A DNA stretch of 64,000 nt from the NCBI GenBank assembly GCA_030710605.1, contig CP092863.1:106502099-106566098 (forward strand). The letters are read 5' to 3'. Every line of letters begins with the position of its first letter. Position 1 is the first letter of the stretch. This stretch comes from Cordylochernes scorpioides. Lineage: Eukaryota; Arthropoda; Arachnida; Pseudoscorpiones; Chernetidae. A model generated the notes under the pieces. It ran no database searches, had not been told where the DNA came from, and saw only the letters and a program-made list of their open reading frames with translations. Of the stretch, positions 31,780 through 43,204 are shown piece by piece. The translations under genes and the position numbers were made by a program.

Positions 31780-33110
31780 TAAGAATAACTAATTAGTACG
31801 AGGTCGTTACAATTCGGCAAATGCGTCATACTTTAGACGGGTCCAAAGAACGATACACTTTTAGTAATGCTTAAGACGTAAGTACCAATATACTGATAAG
31901 AATAACAACGACTAAATAGTACGAGGTCGTTACAATTCGGAAAATGCGTCATACGACTGACTTTTGACGGGTCCAAAAGACAACATGCTTCTAGTAATAC
32001 TGAAGACGAAAGATTGCCATGCTCATAACCGTACTATCCCCTAACAAATTAAGAATAACGCCTAAATAGTACGAAGTCCTTACAGACAAAGGTGTCATAT
32101 GACAATGAATTTTGACGGATTCAAAGGACAAGATGCTTCAAATAATGCTGAAGACGCAAGATTGCAATTCTCATAACCGTACTATCCATCGACAAATTAA
32201 GAATAACGACTAAATAGTACGAGGCCGTTACAATTTGACAATGGGTTTGATGGCTCCAAAGAACGATACAATTCTAGCAATGCTGAAGACCTAAGTACCA
32301 ATGCTGGTGGCCACATCATCCGTCAACAAATCAAGAATAACAACCACTAAATAGTACGAGGTCGTTACAATTCGACAAATGCGTCATACGACAATGGCTT
32401 TTGACGGGTCCAAAGAACAACATGCTTCTAGTAATGCTGAAGACGCAAGATTGCAATGCTGATAACCGTACTATCCAACAACAAATTAAGAATAACAACG
32501 ACTAAATAGTACGAGGCCGTTCCAATTTGCCATATGACAATGTGGTTGATGTATCCAAAGGACAAGATGCTTCTAGTAATGCTGAAGACGTAAGTACCAA
32601 TGCTGATGGTCACATCATCCACCAACAAATTAAGAATAACAATGACTAAATAGTACGAGGCCGTTCCAATTTGACAATGGACCATATGACAATAGGTTTG
32701 ATGGCTCCAAAGAACGATACGCTTCTAGTAATGCTCAAGACAATGGGCTAGTTAGGCCGGTGGTTAAAGATCCATTAACAAATTAAGAGCGGCTAAATAG
32801 ATCAAAGTCGTTACAATTTATCACTTGACGATGTAAGTGCGAGAGTGTACGGTAATACATTTATAATAATACTTAAGGCATAAGTTTATCTCTACCTTAA
32901 GTTCCAAAATCTATTAATAAATTAGAAGTAAGAACGGATAAATAGATTGAAGTCGTTACAATTTATCATTTGTCAACGTACGAGTGTATGAGCCCAAAGA
33001 ACAATAAGCTTCTAATAATGCTAAAGACACAGGCTAGCTATACCGGCAATCAAAGATCAATCAACAAATTGAAAGTATGAATGGTTAAAGTCGTTAAACT
33101 AATTATTTGG
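31780..33110 (+). repeat. ~120-160-bp degenerate tandem array
   Basis: At least nine units share taaatagtacgaggtcgtta, gacgggtccaaagaac, ttctagtaatgctgaagac and acaaattaagaataac. Units become more diverged towards 33.1 kb and fade out by 33.4 kb. Confidence 0.85.
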
Positions 33111-33434
33111 CGATGTCCGAAAGTGTACGAGCCCATAGGACAATAAGGCTTCAAATAATGCCTAAGGTTCAAAGATAGATCCAACAAATGATATGTCAGA
33201 ATATATGAGCTCAAAGAACAATTCACTTCGAATAAAATTTAAGACATAAGGCTAGCTATACCTGAAGTTAATGCTAGAGTTTTACCTGAAGTTATTAAAA
33301 AAATTAAGAACGATAAAGAACTAAGATTTCTATAATTTATTATTTGACGATCTGTCAGAATGTATGAACTGTTCTTCATCTTGTAAATTGATGAACAATA
33401 CATGATGAACACTTCTAATAATACTTACGCTTAT

Positions 33435-33520
33435 CCGTGAAGTGATGGTCACTAACAGATCAAATTGGAGAATATTTGTCCATATAGTCACCAGAAATCG
33501 CACTTGATGGACACTAAAAA
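33435..33520. repeat. R6 dispersed repeat, copy 2
   Basis: Nearly identical to 10119-10200. Confidence 0.6.
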
Positions 33521-33905
33521 CAAAGTCAAAGAAGTCCAAAGACGAGCATCACGTTACTAATGGCCGAAGATCCACCACCAAACAGGAATCCCATCAGGAA
33601 GATCCGGCAGCAGCTATTGAAGAATTGATAAAACGCCGATTGTAATCTGGGTAAGAAAAGAACAAGAGGTGGGGCAGGTACATTAGCAACCAGAGGTAGT
33701 CTGGGGTCAATGGATGGCATATCTTGGGAGATAAAAACGGCTGTTTGTAAATCAATCCGAAACATCTTTGCATATCTCCCCATCACACCTGATAATTTAG
33801 AAGATGAAGAACAAGAAAAATTGGTTGATACAGATCGGCTGAGTCGGTCACGTTATCCTCTAAGTATCAAATTTTTGTAAAATATCAAATTTTCATCTTT
33901 TTTTC
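33521..33905. other. Unassigned stretch
   Basis: Overlapping frames on both strands at 33526-33786, none recognised. It has coding-like GC content but no domain. Confidence 0.3.
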
Positions 33906-33907
33906 CT

Positions 33908-34025
33908 GGTTTTTCTCTATATACACGTGTAGACATAAGATGCACTTACAGCAAAAGCTGTTGCTAACTACAACCCACCATGATTATCATAGTCTGTACC
34001 ACGTATACTAGGTAATAATAATTTA
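33908..34025 (+). mobile_element. SINE-3 tail fragment
   Basis: acgtgtagacataagatgca through ccatgattatcatagtctgt and ccacgtatacta. Confidence 0.65.
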
Positions 34026-34036
34026 ATAAAATCAGT

Positions 34037-34400
34037 AAGCAATCCGCCTTTGCCGGTCCCAAGCCCAGATAAAAAAGGAGGAGGGGGAGCAGTAACAAGC
34101 TCAATAAAAACCTGGGCTCAGCTGGCTCGGCTGATAGTACCCTGTAAGGGCTCCAGGGATACAGGATGAGCAGCGTTTGTACTCCATGTTAGGAGCAGCT
34201 GCACGTGGCGTGGCGTCTGTTCCTCATGTCAGAGGCGGCCATATCATATTGGAGCTAAGTCTGCCTGCCACTGAGTAGTGCTCCCAGTCTTAATGACAAA
34301 GACATTCTACTTCACCCAGTCATGATGGTTGTCAAACAGACACCATCAAGGGTCACAACCTGATAACCTAATATGATTGATGGGGATAAGAAAGAAAAAG
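34037..34400. mobile_element. R5 element, second copy
   Basis: Matches the interior of 25676-26052 from ccgcctttgccggtcccaag to aatatgattga. The left inverted terminus is missing. Confidence 0.55.
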
Positions 34401-34427
34401 AAGAAGAGTAAACAATCCAGGGTTAAA

Positions 34428-34500
34428 CATTATAAATAAATAGTGTGTCACATTTCGGCAACAGCGTTGTTACCATCTTCAGACAAAAGTACTGAATCTT
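34428..34500 (-). other. HH-e motif, best hammerhead-like core
   Basis: On the minus strand, 34482-34451 reads CTGAAGA, then TGGTAACA-acgc-TGTTGCC, then GAAATG: an intact CUGANGA strand, a hairpin with six or seven pairs, and GAAA. No partner strand with a UH cleavage site was found close by. Confidence 0.45.
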
Positions 34501-34694
34501 TTACTACTATTTCATTATCATAATTTAGGGCTAAGTTCCTTGTATAATTTCAGTAATTTTCGGGTTATATATTTCGGGCTATAATAGATAAAAAGAAAAG
34601 ATATTTGTATTATAATCATTTATTTCATTAAGAAAAGTTCTAATTATGTAAATATTTACGTGTATATATATTGTCTTCTAGTTTCTTGGAAAGT

Positions 34695-34748
34695 TGTCTG
34701 TTGAAGTAGGTCATAGTCCGAAAGCTTGATATACAGCATTAATAAAAA
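34695..34748 (+). other. HH-c motif
   Basis: CTGTTGAAGTAGGTCATAG, then TCCGAAAGCTTG and a ttaataaa tail. Relatives are at 63505-63540 and 100-142. Confidence 0.4.
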
Positions 34749-34756
34749 AAAACTAG

Positions 34757-35052
34757 TGGGGGGTCGGTGGAAGGATGGTCTAAACCATTGGTTTTCGACT
34801 GCTACGACCCGGGTTCGATTCCCGCATTGGGAACTTTTTTCTGAAAAAAAAAAAAAAAATGCTCCAATGGCCCCCGATTCTTGCAAAAGTCCAACCCCAC
34901 CAGCGAGTGCGAGTAACCAAACTCTGGTACATTTGTAAGTGCAAAGTCGAACTGCCTTTCACATGTGTAGACATGTGGTGCACTTACAGTAAAAGCAGTC
35001 GCTAACTACCCACCATGATTATCATGGCCTGTACCACGTGTACTAGGGATAA
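34757..35052 (+). mobile_element. SINE-3, full copy
   Basis: The tRNA-like head (34757-34830) has an A-box-like tggtctaaaccattgg and a B box GGTTCGATTCC. It is followed by a T/A run, then tgctccaatggcccccgatt, the body with gtgtagacatgtggtgcac, and the end accacgtgtactagggataa. It defines a family of about 296 bp with many 5'-truncated copies. Confidence 0.85.
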
Positions 35053-35089
35053 GCAAAAAAGAAAAAAAGAAGAACCGAGATCGAATCCC

Positions 35090-35145
35090 AGTCGCCAACT
35101 ACTACCCGCCATGATTATCAAGATCTGTACCACATGTACTATATG
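35090..35145 (+). mobile_element. SINE-3 fragment
   Basis: gatcgaatcccagtcgccaa fused to actacccgccatgattatca: head and tail with the middle deleted. Confidence 0.55.
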
Positions 35146-35221
35146 AATAATAATATTATTTTTCAAATAACTGTTTAACACACACAGCGTTATTTATTAT
35201 ATATTTTCAGGAGATGATTTG

Positions 35222-35402
35222 CTAGGGGGTCTGTGGAAGGATGGTCTAAACCGTTGGTTTTCGACCGCTACGACTTGGGTTCGATTCCCGCATTGGGCAC
35301 TTTTTTTATGATTGAAAAACAATGCTCCAATGGCCCCACAATAGTGTCGTGTCATCCATTGTCATGATTATCATGGCCTGTACCACACATGTACTAGGGA
35401 TT
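35222..35402 (+). mobile_element. SINE-3 copy with shortened body
   Basis: The full tRNA-like head with B box GGTTCGATTCC is joined through aatgctccaatggcc to the 3' end catgattatcatggcctgta. The middle of the body is deleted. The following 35420-35935 shows nothing recognisable. Confidence 0.75.
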
Positions 35403-35939
35403 AGCAAAAAAAAAAAAAAATTAAAAAAGGAAACACGTCGCCTTTAACTTTTATTCATTCTTCAAGATTACTTTCAATAGGAGAACTTAGAACTTACAGC
35501 TAGCTCTATACGTTGGTTATTTGTAGACAAAGTTTTAGTACATCGGGTGATGAAACTTAAAAAAAAAAACTCTCACAGGCAATGTTGACAAGTATACTGC
35601 TGATGCGGTAGTTGTGCAAGTATTTACAGGGACAATAGTGTCGTGTCATTCTGCAAGGGTCACACTACCTGTATTACACGGGACAAAGACATCTGTTAGA
35701 TAGACTTACAAACTCATTTCCCGGACATGTCTCATAATGTCTGTCTGTCAACCAATACCTAACAGGACGTTGTTAACTTCCTCTTTCATGAAAAAAATCG
35801 CCATTTTGGTGAAACAATTCAATTTCATCAACAAAAACTGTTGTTTTGAAACATATAATTAACACAAAGCAATAACGCGCCATCTATATATAAAAAATGA
35901 AAGGATTTAAAGCAAGAATGTTTCTTTTATACATAATAC

Positions 35940-36130
35940 AAATTTATACTGTTCTTACTGCGATTAAAAAATATATTGGGAGGGCTTGGCTCATCAGTGG
36001 TGAACCCTCCCAGCGGTTTCGTCAATTTAATCCACCAGACCGCTTCTCAGGGCTCTAATACTGTATTGGACGATTCTGCTTATATATGTTACACTGAAGG
36101 GTGGAATCTCAGAAATGGTTTTCAAGAAGA
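35940..36130 (-). mobile_element. FB1 single-arm copy
   Basis: Reverse FB1: ggcttggctcatcagtggtg, then gcggtttcgtcaatttaatc, then ctctaatactgtattggacg. Confidence 0.65.
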
Positions 36131-36233
36131 CTATGGACATAAGCTAAAAGAAACATTCGTGCTTTTAAATCCTTTCATTTTATGTATATATATATATAAA
36201 CAAATACAATAACAACAACCTGTTTTCCCAAAA

Positions 36234-36412
36234 AAAGTCGGTGGACGAGTAGGTAACACCCTATATTCCCGACAGTCATGAACCGTGATTGAATCCCACG
36301 ATAACATTTTGTTTAATATGTGAATAACCTTCACATTCATTGTTGTAAATATCATAAACTAGGTTGTTCTTGTTGAGCGGTACCTAATAAAGTGATTTTG
36401 GAACCGAACTGT
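36234..36412 (+). mobile_element. SINE-2 copy
   Basis: Head gtcggtggacgagtaggtaa, B-box-like gtgattgaatccc, 3' end aataaagtgattttggaacc. A short duplication ctgtttt lies on both sides. Confidence 0.75.
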
Positions 36413-36599
36413 TTTGCTTAGGAAAACCATAGTACCATAGTTACACCAGTCAAAGAGCTGTTACACCAGAAAGCTTGTATTGTCGTTATATAAAAACAAA
36501 CGCTTCCCTTAGCGAATTGTTTTTATTTATAAGATTTTACATATTTACAATTTCCTTCTATTTTGTCAATAAGACTTTGTAACAAGTAAATTTACTGGC

Positions 36600-37215
36600 A
36601 ATATGTTTATTTTTAATAATATTGTGACGAAGAAATAATTTATTGTAAAACGACATTTTAAAATTATACCGCATGTGTTTCTTTTGAACGAAAATTCGTA
36701 ATTCATTTCAAGGAGAAATAACGACTATCTCCAACCTTAGGGATGAAGTATGAAAGGATGAATTGTGAAGAGTAATGATAAACGGAAAAATAAAAGTATC
36801 CAGGGACTCCTGGGATTTCCGCTTATCATTACTTTTCACAATTCATCCTTTCATACTTCATCCCTAAGGTTGGAGATAGTCGTTATTTCTCCTTGAAATG
36901 AATTTGGATTTTTCGTTGAAAAGAAACACATGCGGTATAATTTTAAAATGTTGTTTTACAATCACAAGCCGCATTATATTATATTGTATTATAAATAATT
37001 TATTATTTAATTTAATTATTCAATGAAAATATTTGGAAACAGATTTATTATTTGTAAAATCATCATTTAGTTGCCTAGCTTGCTTGCTCGATATTCTCTA
37101 GCTGTAGATAGTTGGGTTGGTAATTGTCGACTAGTCGCCGTGACGTCATCAATAAATACTTTCACATCTCCAGATATACAAAGACTTGATTTTTCTACGC
37201 TACAATATAGTTTAA
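36600..37215 (+). repeat. R8 repeat, filled by SINE-1
   Basis: The parts outside 36643-36992 match 63609-63853: gaagaaataattta; attcaatgaaaatat; ctagctgtagatagtt; tgacgtcatcaataaatact; atatacaaagacttgattt. The palindrome TGACGTCA (a CRE/ATF-type site) is kept in both copies. Confidence 0.7.
36643..36992. mobile_element. SINE-1 inverted dimer with 10-bp target duplication
   Basis: AAATAATTTA at 36633-36642 and 36993-37002. The left arm starts ttgtaaaacgac; the right arm ends gttgttttacaatcacaagc plus the leader. The centre keeps only tccaggga/ctcctggga of the head. The paralogous R8 copy at 63609 is an empty site. Confidence 0.85.
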
Positions 37216-37221
37216 AATATT

Positions 37222-37326
37222 ATCTTTACAGACCTTATTGCAATGATAAAAGTTATTGAATAAGAGGTTTGGCTCATCAGTGGTGAAACCCCTCATTAAA
37301 TAACTTATATCATTACAATAAGGTCT
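37222..37326. repeat. FB1-like foldback
   Basis: agaccttattgcaatgataa is inverted as ttatatcattacaataaggtct in two parts. Between them is the FB1 core ggctcatcagtggtgaaacc. Confidence 0.7.
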
Positions 37327-37459
37327 TTAGAGATAATATATTTTTATTATTTATTTAAGTAACCCAGGTTCCTGAAGCGTACAGAAGTCGCCAACTACCC
37401 GGGATGTCCTTCTGAACTAAGTCTTCTTGGATTTATATACAATGCCAGTGGAAGTCCAA

Positions 37460-37732
37460 TTAATGAGGTGTCGCCAGGCAGATTTCTTTCTTGGGAGATT
37501 TTCTAGGGATGCTGGACATATGTTGGTGATACCTAGGAGAGTGGCTGTCTGGAATCTTTGATATTGGAAGGTTGGGCAAAGTGAAGAGGAGGTGGTCTAC
37601 GGTTTGGTCTTCATCTTGGCAGTGGGGGCAAATTGGGTCTTCTTTCGATACCGTTGCAAGGTCTGCCTGAATGTAACCATGGCCGGTCAAGATTGTTGTG
37701 GAGGTAGATCCATGCTTGATGTTTCGAAGCAT
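37460..37732 (-). pseudogene. LINE C-terminal (RNase H/zinc-knuckle) remnant
   Basis: The frame contains ILTGHGYIQADLA, followed by ICPHCQDEDQTVDHLLFTLP. This is the LTGHG...CxxC...HLL pattern at the C-terminus of RNase H-bearing LINEs. The final cysteine of the usual HxxxC is replaced by Leu, and reverse transcriptase is absent. It is a decayed 5'-truncated copy, distinct from the remnants at 29916 and 51925. Confidence 0.6.
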
Positions 37733-37931
37733 TTGGAGGAGTAGTTTCGGGGTAGCAGCAAATCTTCGTCGATATCGAGATAATATATGATGCTATTATC
37801 AAAAAGAAACACATTGCCAGTATGTTTAATTGTTACAAATTGTATCGATAGATGGCGCAAATGAATTTATAAATTTAATATCCATGGAAGAATTAACTCT
37901 CGTAATTTTTTCAAATTTTAATAGTAATATA

Positions 37932-38195
37932 CAATAGAACCTCCATAAGAGGACACTCACGCTAGAGGACACCTCTTTATAAAGGACAGTTTTCATTTTC
38001 AAAATTATCATGTTTACTCTTTAGTAACTCTCCGGTAAGAAGACACCTCTCTCTAAAGGACATCTTGGCTCTGCAATTAGTTGTCCTATACAGAGAGGTA
38101 GTTCTACTCTAGTAACTCTCCGGTAAGAGGACACCTCTCTCTAAAGCACACCTTGGCTCTGCAATTAGATGTTGTCCTTTACAGGGAGGTAGTTC
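37932..38195. mobile_element. MITE-B copy with duplicated right half
   Basis: Starts CAATAGAACCTCC. The right half (gtaactctccggtaagagga ... gaggtagttct) occurs twice. Confidence 0.65.
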
Positions 38196-38292
38196 TCTTG
38201 TGTAGACATGTGGTGCACTTACAGTAAAAGCAGTTGCCAACTTCTACCCACCATGATTATCATGATCTGTACTACGTGTACTAGGGATAAGC
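38196..38292 (+). mobile_element. SINE-3 tail fragment
   Basis: gtgtagacatgtggtgcact through tacgtgtactagggataagc. The following 38300-38834 shows no gene that I recognise. Confidence 0.7.
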
Positions 38293-38834
38293 AAAAAATA
38301 ATAATTAGAAGGGCTTGTGGTTCATAATATAACTAATTTACATACGTAGATTTAGGTAAAAAAAAAATGTACGCTACGAAACAAACAAAGGGAGAAGAAA
38401 TAGAACTAGTTAAAAAGAGTGAATACTACATTTTGATCTTAGTCAAAAGGTTAAAAACAAGAAGACGGTGTGAGACAAATCTATTTTACTTTTTTTCATT
38501 CCAGAAAGAAGAAAACAGGTTGGGAGGTAATGTTTGAAGGCGGAAATACATTGTCCCACAAAATGGGAACACACACGCCAGTGAAACAGACGGACACAAT
38601 CGATGTTTCTAGAAAAAAAAAAACTAGCGCCGCAGTGTTGGAAATAGAGGGGAAACATTGACAGCATGTGTCCTAAACAATACCTATTGGAATGTCCTTT
38701 AGCTACACTCTAACGAATAGTTAGGGGGGAAAAAACATTTTTAAAAAGACGAGATTTCAATTAGAAGAGTTAAGCATGTTGATCACTAGAGCTACCAGCG
38801 TTTGACTTTTCCTTAAGTCGGAATTTCTAATATA

Positions 38835-39500
38835 CACTCATGGACAAAACTTAAGGAAGTTGTACCTTTTAGCATGTATATCGGGATTCAGACAATAACT
38901 CTGAAAGATACACTCATGGACAAAACTTAAGGAAGTTGTACCTTTTAGCATGTATATCGGGATTCAGACAATAACTCTGAAAGATACACTCATGGACAAA
39001 ACTTAAAGGAAGTTGTACCTTTTAGCATGTATATCGGGATTCAGACAATAACTCTGAAAGATACACTCATGGACAAAACTAAAGGAAGTTGTACCTTTCA
39101 CCATGTATATCGGGATTCAGACAATAACTCTGAAAGATACACTCATGGACAAAACTTAAGGAAGTTGTACCTTTTAGCATGTATATCGGGATTCAGACAA
39201 TAACTCTGAAATATACACTCATGGACAAAACTTAAGGAAGTTGTATCTTTTAGCATCTATATCGGGATTCAGACAATAACTCTGAAAGATACACTCATGG
39301 ACAAAACTTAAGGAAGTTATACCTTTTAGCATGTATATCGGGATTCAGACAATAACTCTGAAAGATATTACAGTGAACTTTATTGAAGACACACAAGATA
39401 ACCAAGTGTGAACAGCCTCTGTCTCCTTTAAAAAAAAAAAAAAAAACTGACGATGGCGACATCAAAATATGAAACTTTCTTAAGTTTTGGTCCAGGAATG
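38835..39500 (+). mobile_element. MITE-C expanded: seven 76-bp units
   Basis: CACTCATGGACAAAACTTAA recurs at 38835, 38911, 38987, 39064, 39140, 39216 and 39292. Then comes the interior (tttattgaagacacac) and a closing inverted terminus near 39500. Each unit begins with a full terminal repeat. Confidence 0.9.
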
Positions 39501-39604
39501 TATTTGTAAAATGTATTGATAAATGACATTTAAAATTATTAAATTTCGAAAGATGGCAAAAACCATAATCAACATTCAGATGCACGGTGTGCTCTCTTTC
39601 GTTA

Positions 39605-39720
39605 TATTATTTAATTATTTAAACTGGAGAAAACGCCGGGAGAGTTCACCAGCCACTAATGAAACACAAGCCCTTCTCATTATTTTAAAACATTATAGTA
39701 AGGGCAGTGGAAAATTCTTA
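39605..39720 (+). mobile_element. FB1 diverged copy
   Basis: taaactggagaaaacgccgg, agttcacca, cattatagtaagggcagtgg. Confidence 0.45.
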
Positions 39721-39722
39721 TA

Positions 39723-40004
39723 CAATAGAACCTCCCTGTAAACAACACCTAATTGCAAAGCCCAGGTGTCCTTTAGGGAGAGGTGTCCTCTTACCGGAGA
39801 GTTGTTAAATAGTAAAAATGGTAATTTTGCAAATGACAACTGTCCTTTATAAAGAGGTGTCTTCTAGCGCGAGTGTCCTCTCATGGAGTATGTTCTACTG
39901 TAGAGAAGTGTCTTCTAGCGAGAGTATCTTCTCTCATGGATTATGTTCTACTGTAGAGAGGTGTTCTCTAGCGCGAGTATCCTCTCATGGAGTATGTTCT
40001 ACTG
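39723..40004. mobile_element. MITE-B with triplicated right end
   Basis: Starts CAATAGAACCTCC. Three copies of about 60 bp (aggtgtcttctagcgcgagt, tcatggagtatgttctactg) end it before TA. The same expansion is at 62511-62841. Confidence 0.7.
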
Positions 40005-40599
40005 TATATGAAAAAGAAAACATTCGTTTCGTAATTAGCTCTAAAAGTTCCAATAATAATGGTATTTTAAAGCGTGTTTCCACGTGATGTAGCTTGTCAG
40101 ACACAAAGCACTCCCCATTCTTATCAAAAGATAAGAAGATAAGACAGCATCTACCAGGTTTAGCCGAGTCCATCGTAAAACGAACAAAAAATTGTCAATA
40201 CGCTTCGTACATTAAAAAAGTCTTGCCTAAGAAAGATAATCGTATTTATAAACCACATTGCTTTAAAATAAGAATATCTGCTTATATTTAACAAAAACAA
40301 AATGAAGATAGAACGAAAATAAATAGTAGACAAAAACAAATCAAACGATAGACAGTAAGTGAAAAAAATCTGGGTCAAAATAGAATAAAAGTTTTTCTTA
40401 AATATCACAGATAATTGTTCAATAGTTTAATTTTCCCCCAAACGACTATACCATCTTAAAAGTAAATTAGAATAAAATAAAGATAAAATCAGCCGATAAA
40501 GATAAAATTCGAATTAGAAACGATGAAACATAAAAAGCCTACAAATAAGTGTTAATATAGTGTATATATCTTATGTGAACAATTATTACCTGGAAATTA
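40005..40599. other. AT-rich unassigned stretch
   Basis: No gene recognised. Confidence 0.4.
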
Positions 40600-40881
40600 T
40601 TTGAAAAAGAAATAATGAATAAAATTAAGGTGAAGTGAATTTCTTTTAATTTTGATTTTGCAAGTTTTCAAGCAAATTTTGTGATCTTTAACAGTCAAAT
40701 ACTTCTATGCACAATATAAAGATGGCATGTACACATGGCAATAACACATTTTTCAATTATTTCTGTACAAAGTTCATCTTTATATTCGCCTGTTGAAAGA
40801 TCAGAAATTTTGCTCGAAATTTTACAAAATTAAAAGAAAAAATTTACCTTAATTTTATTTATTCTTTCTTTTTCAAATAGT
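40600..40881. repeat. Foldback element
   Basis: atttgaaaaagaaataatga ... ttcttttaattttg is inverted as caaaattaaaagaaaaaatt ... attctttctttttcaaat. Confidence 0.7.
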
Positions 40882-41328
40882 GTATACATCATTCATTTAG
40901 TCTTATATTACCTTGAGTTGAGAAATTCAACTGGTTAAAAAAAACTTTTCGAAATACAGTTTCATACCAACACTTTGATATAAGGTATTATTATAAACAG
41001 ATCAGATTTTAAATCCACAACACTTACAACATAGAATTCGCCGGGTTTGTATGAAGATTACAGTCATTTATAAAAAATGTATTATTTTTCTTAAATAATT
41101 TTCTTAACAATTAATATAATAGGGTAAAAAAGAGGTGATAAAAACATTTTAAGTTTCCAAAAATACCCCGATATTGTTTAAGACTTTTAAAAAAGCACAT
41201 AAAAAGAATTACCGCATAAAAAACACTATCAATCGGAAAAAAAAAGGAAAATATGTAAATTAGTTAAAAGTATAACATTAATATTAAAAAGTATAACACT
41301 ACTTTTGTAAAATATCGCAATAAAAACT
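40882..41328. other. AT-rich unassigned stretch
   Basis: No gene recognised. Confidence 0.4.
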
Positions 41329-41448
41329 TTACAGTTCTAATCGATTCCGTATAGATTTTTTAAACATAACCAACGTAACCATTGGATTGTATGGAAACAA
41401 AGGGAAACAGCCGATGAAAATAACTAGGCAGACGAGAGCAGTACTCAC

Positions 41449-41580
41449 CCGACGTCGTCCTCCATAATCCACCACCAGACGGCGTATTTCCGGGTAGCCA
41501 GATGAACAGGTGGTTCCCCTAGCGGTCAATATAAGAACTAATGCGCCACTTCGTCTGCTTACGCAGGTTGTTTCAAAATA
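41449..41580 (-). other. Possible exon fragment, unrecognised
   Basis: The minus-strand frame is open upstream and reads LTARGTTCSS, then GYPEIRRLVVDYGGRRR, and meets a strong donor-like GTGAGT at 41448-41443. No family recognised, no acceptor found, and no partner exon seen. Confidence 0.2.
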
Positions 41581-41633
41581 AAGAGTAAATTCTGAAAATG
41601 TTCATTAATATAATATCTTTACACATTTCTTCA

Positions 41634-41770
41634 AATTAAAGATACTTCACCAGTAAATATTTTTTATTGTTCGTAATTTTTTTTTGTTCGCTCCTGACGA
41701 GGACAAAAGATTTTTGTCGAAACATCGAGATAATAAAAAGATTTACTGACCAAAATATATTTTATTTGAA
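41634..41770 (+). repeat. HH-a repeat, tail dimer around an intact hammerhead-like core
   Basis: CTGACGA (41694-41700), GGACAAAA-ga-TTTTTGTC (41701-41718), GAAAC (41719-41723). Inverted tails (aaagatacttcaccagtaaa; gatttactgaccaaaata) flank it. Other copies: 16574-16745 and 54885-54975. Confidence 0.6.
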
Positions 41771-43204
41771 GAACTATGAATTCCGGCCTGCCTGGCTCTC
41801 TCTTTACGACATTTCTAGATGTCCTTTTAGCTTTTAAACAAAAGAATTTTGATTTTTATAATCAAATTCCGCGTAAAGCGGAATATATAAAACCACTATG
41901 ACCAAGCTTGAGAGGCTAGGGACAGGATCTCCGTTAGGGAAGAGGCAGGTTAGGCTTTATTAAGCTCCTTCTCTTCTTCTTCTTTCTTATCTCCACTCAA
42001 TCACACTAAGGTATCAAGCTTGTAAAGCTTGAGATTTTTGATGGTGTCTGCCGGGGATATAAAATATGAATATTATAGCTACTATTAAAACCTTCTCAAG
42101 AGAGAAAAATAATTTATTTCTTTTTCCTATTCTCGAAAGAGAAGAGCAAATCCCTACCCCCCCCCCCCCCCCCCCAAAAAAAAATTCTTATCACCTTACA
42201 AAATTTTGTAAATTGTTGTATAAATAAATTTATAAATTAATTTTAAATAATTTAATAATTAAATTGAAAAATTCAAATCATAATGCAGAAATTTTAAGGA
42301 AATTGTGAGTTACTTTTTTTTAGTAGTCGTTTAGAGATGCACGAAAGATCGAGATTACATTTAATAAAGATAAAAATGAAACCTATCTCCAGAACCCATG
42401 ACATTGTTTGAAAAGAGACAATTCTTTTTTTCTACAAAAAGAGTTACCTTATCAAGGAATGGTGAAATCTCAAAAAAAAAAAAAAAAAGTCAAAGCAAAA
42501 TGGAACGTCAACCTTTTGTCCTAAATTGATTAAAAAACACAAAGAGCAACAACAACTTAGTGCCCTCAACTTTTAATCACCGTTCAAAAGGCAATTAACC
42601 TTATTCAACAAAAAAAAAAAGAACGTTTTTTTTTTTTAAATCTCTTTCAACTATACAATCCATTCTCAATATAAGACATAGAAGATTAAAAAAAATAATC
42701 GTTTTAATTTTTATATTTTATATTATTGTCACGCAGAAGACAGCCTTCAGGATGAAAAATAATACAAACGCGCGTGTTTGTAAACAAAGTAATTTGATGA
42801 TGATAAATAAAGTGAAATCTCTACGATCGGAAAATTGAATTGGTGAGGTATCCAGTCGACTTAAGCTATAGTGTGAAATCCTGTCGACTCTCGCTTTACT
42901 GTGTTAACCGAGAGGAACAGTCAGGATGTGGAGAGTTTTCCAGTAACTCTCTGCACCTTGGAAGATCTTTAACAGTTTTCACAGAGTACAGACAGTCGTG
43001 GTCGAGGCAGAGTGGAAAGCTTGGGAATGTCCATACAAAAACTACTATACATAACTACTAATATTTGGAGAGTAAAAATAAGTATGAGACACGAAGTAAA
43101 AAATAACGAAAATTTTGGTATATAGATCGCTTTGTATAGTCAGGTATCTTTGGAGAAGATTGCTTGAAACTTTACAACTGAAAACTCTGTTAGTGTATTA
43201 TCTA
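41771..43204. other. Unassigned stretch with low-complexity tracts
   Basis: Contains an R5 terminus fragment near 41990-42020, a poly-C run at about 42159-42174, several A and T runs and small frames (for example 42840-43061) without domains. Confidence 0.4.
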
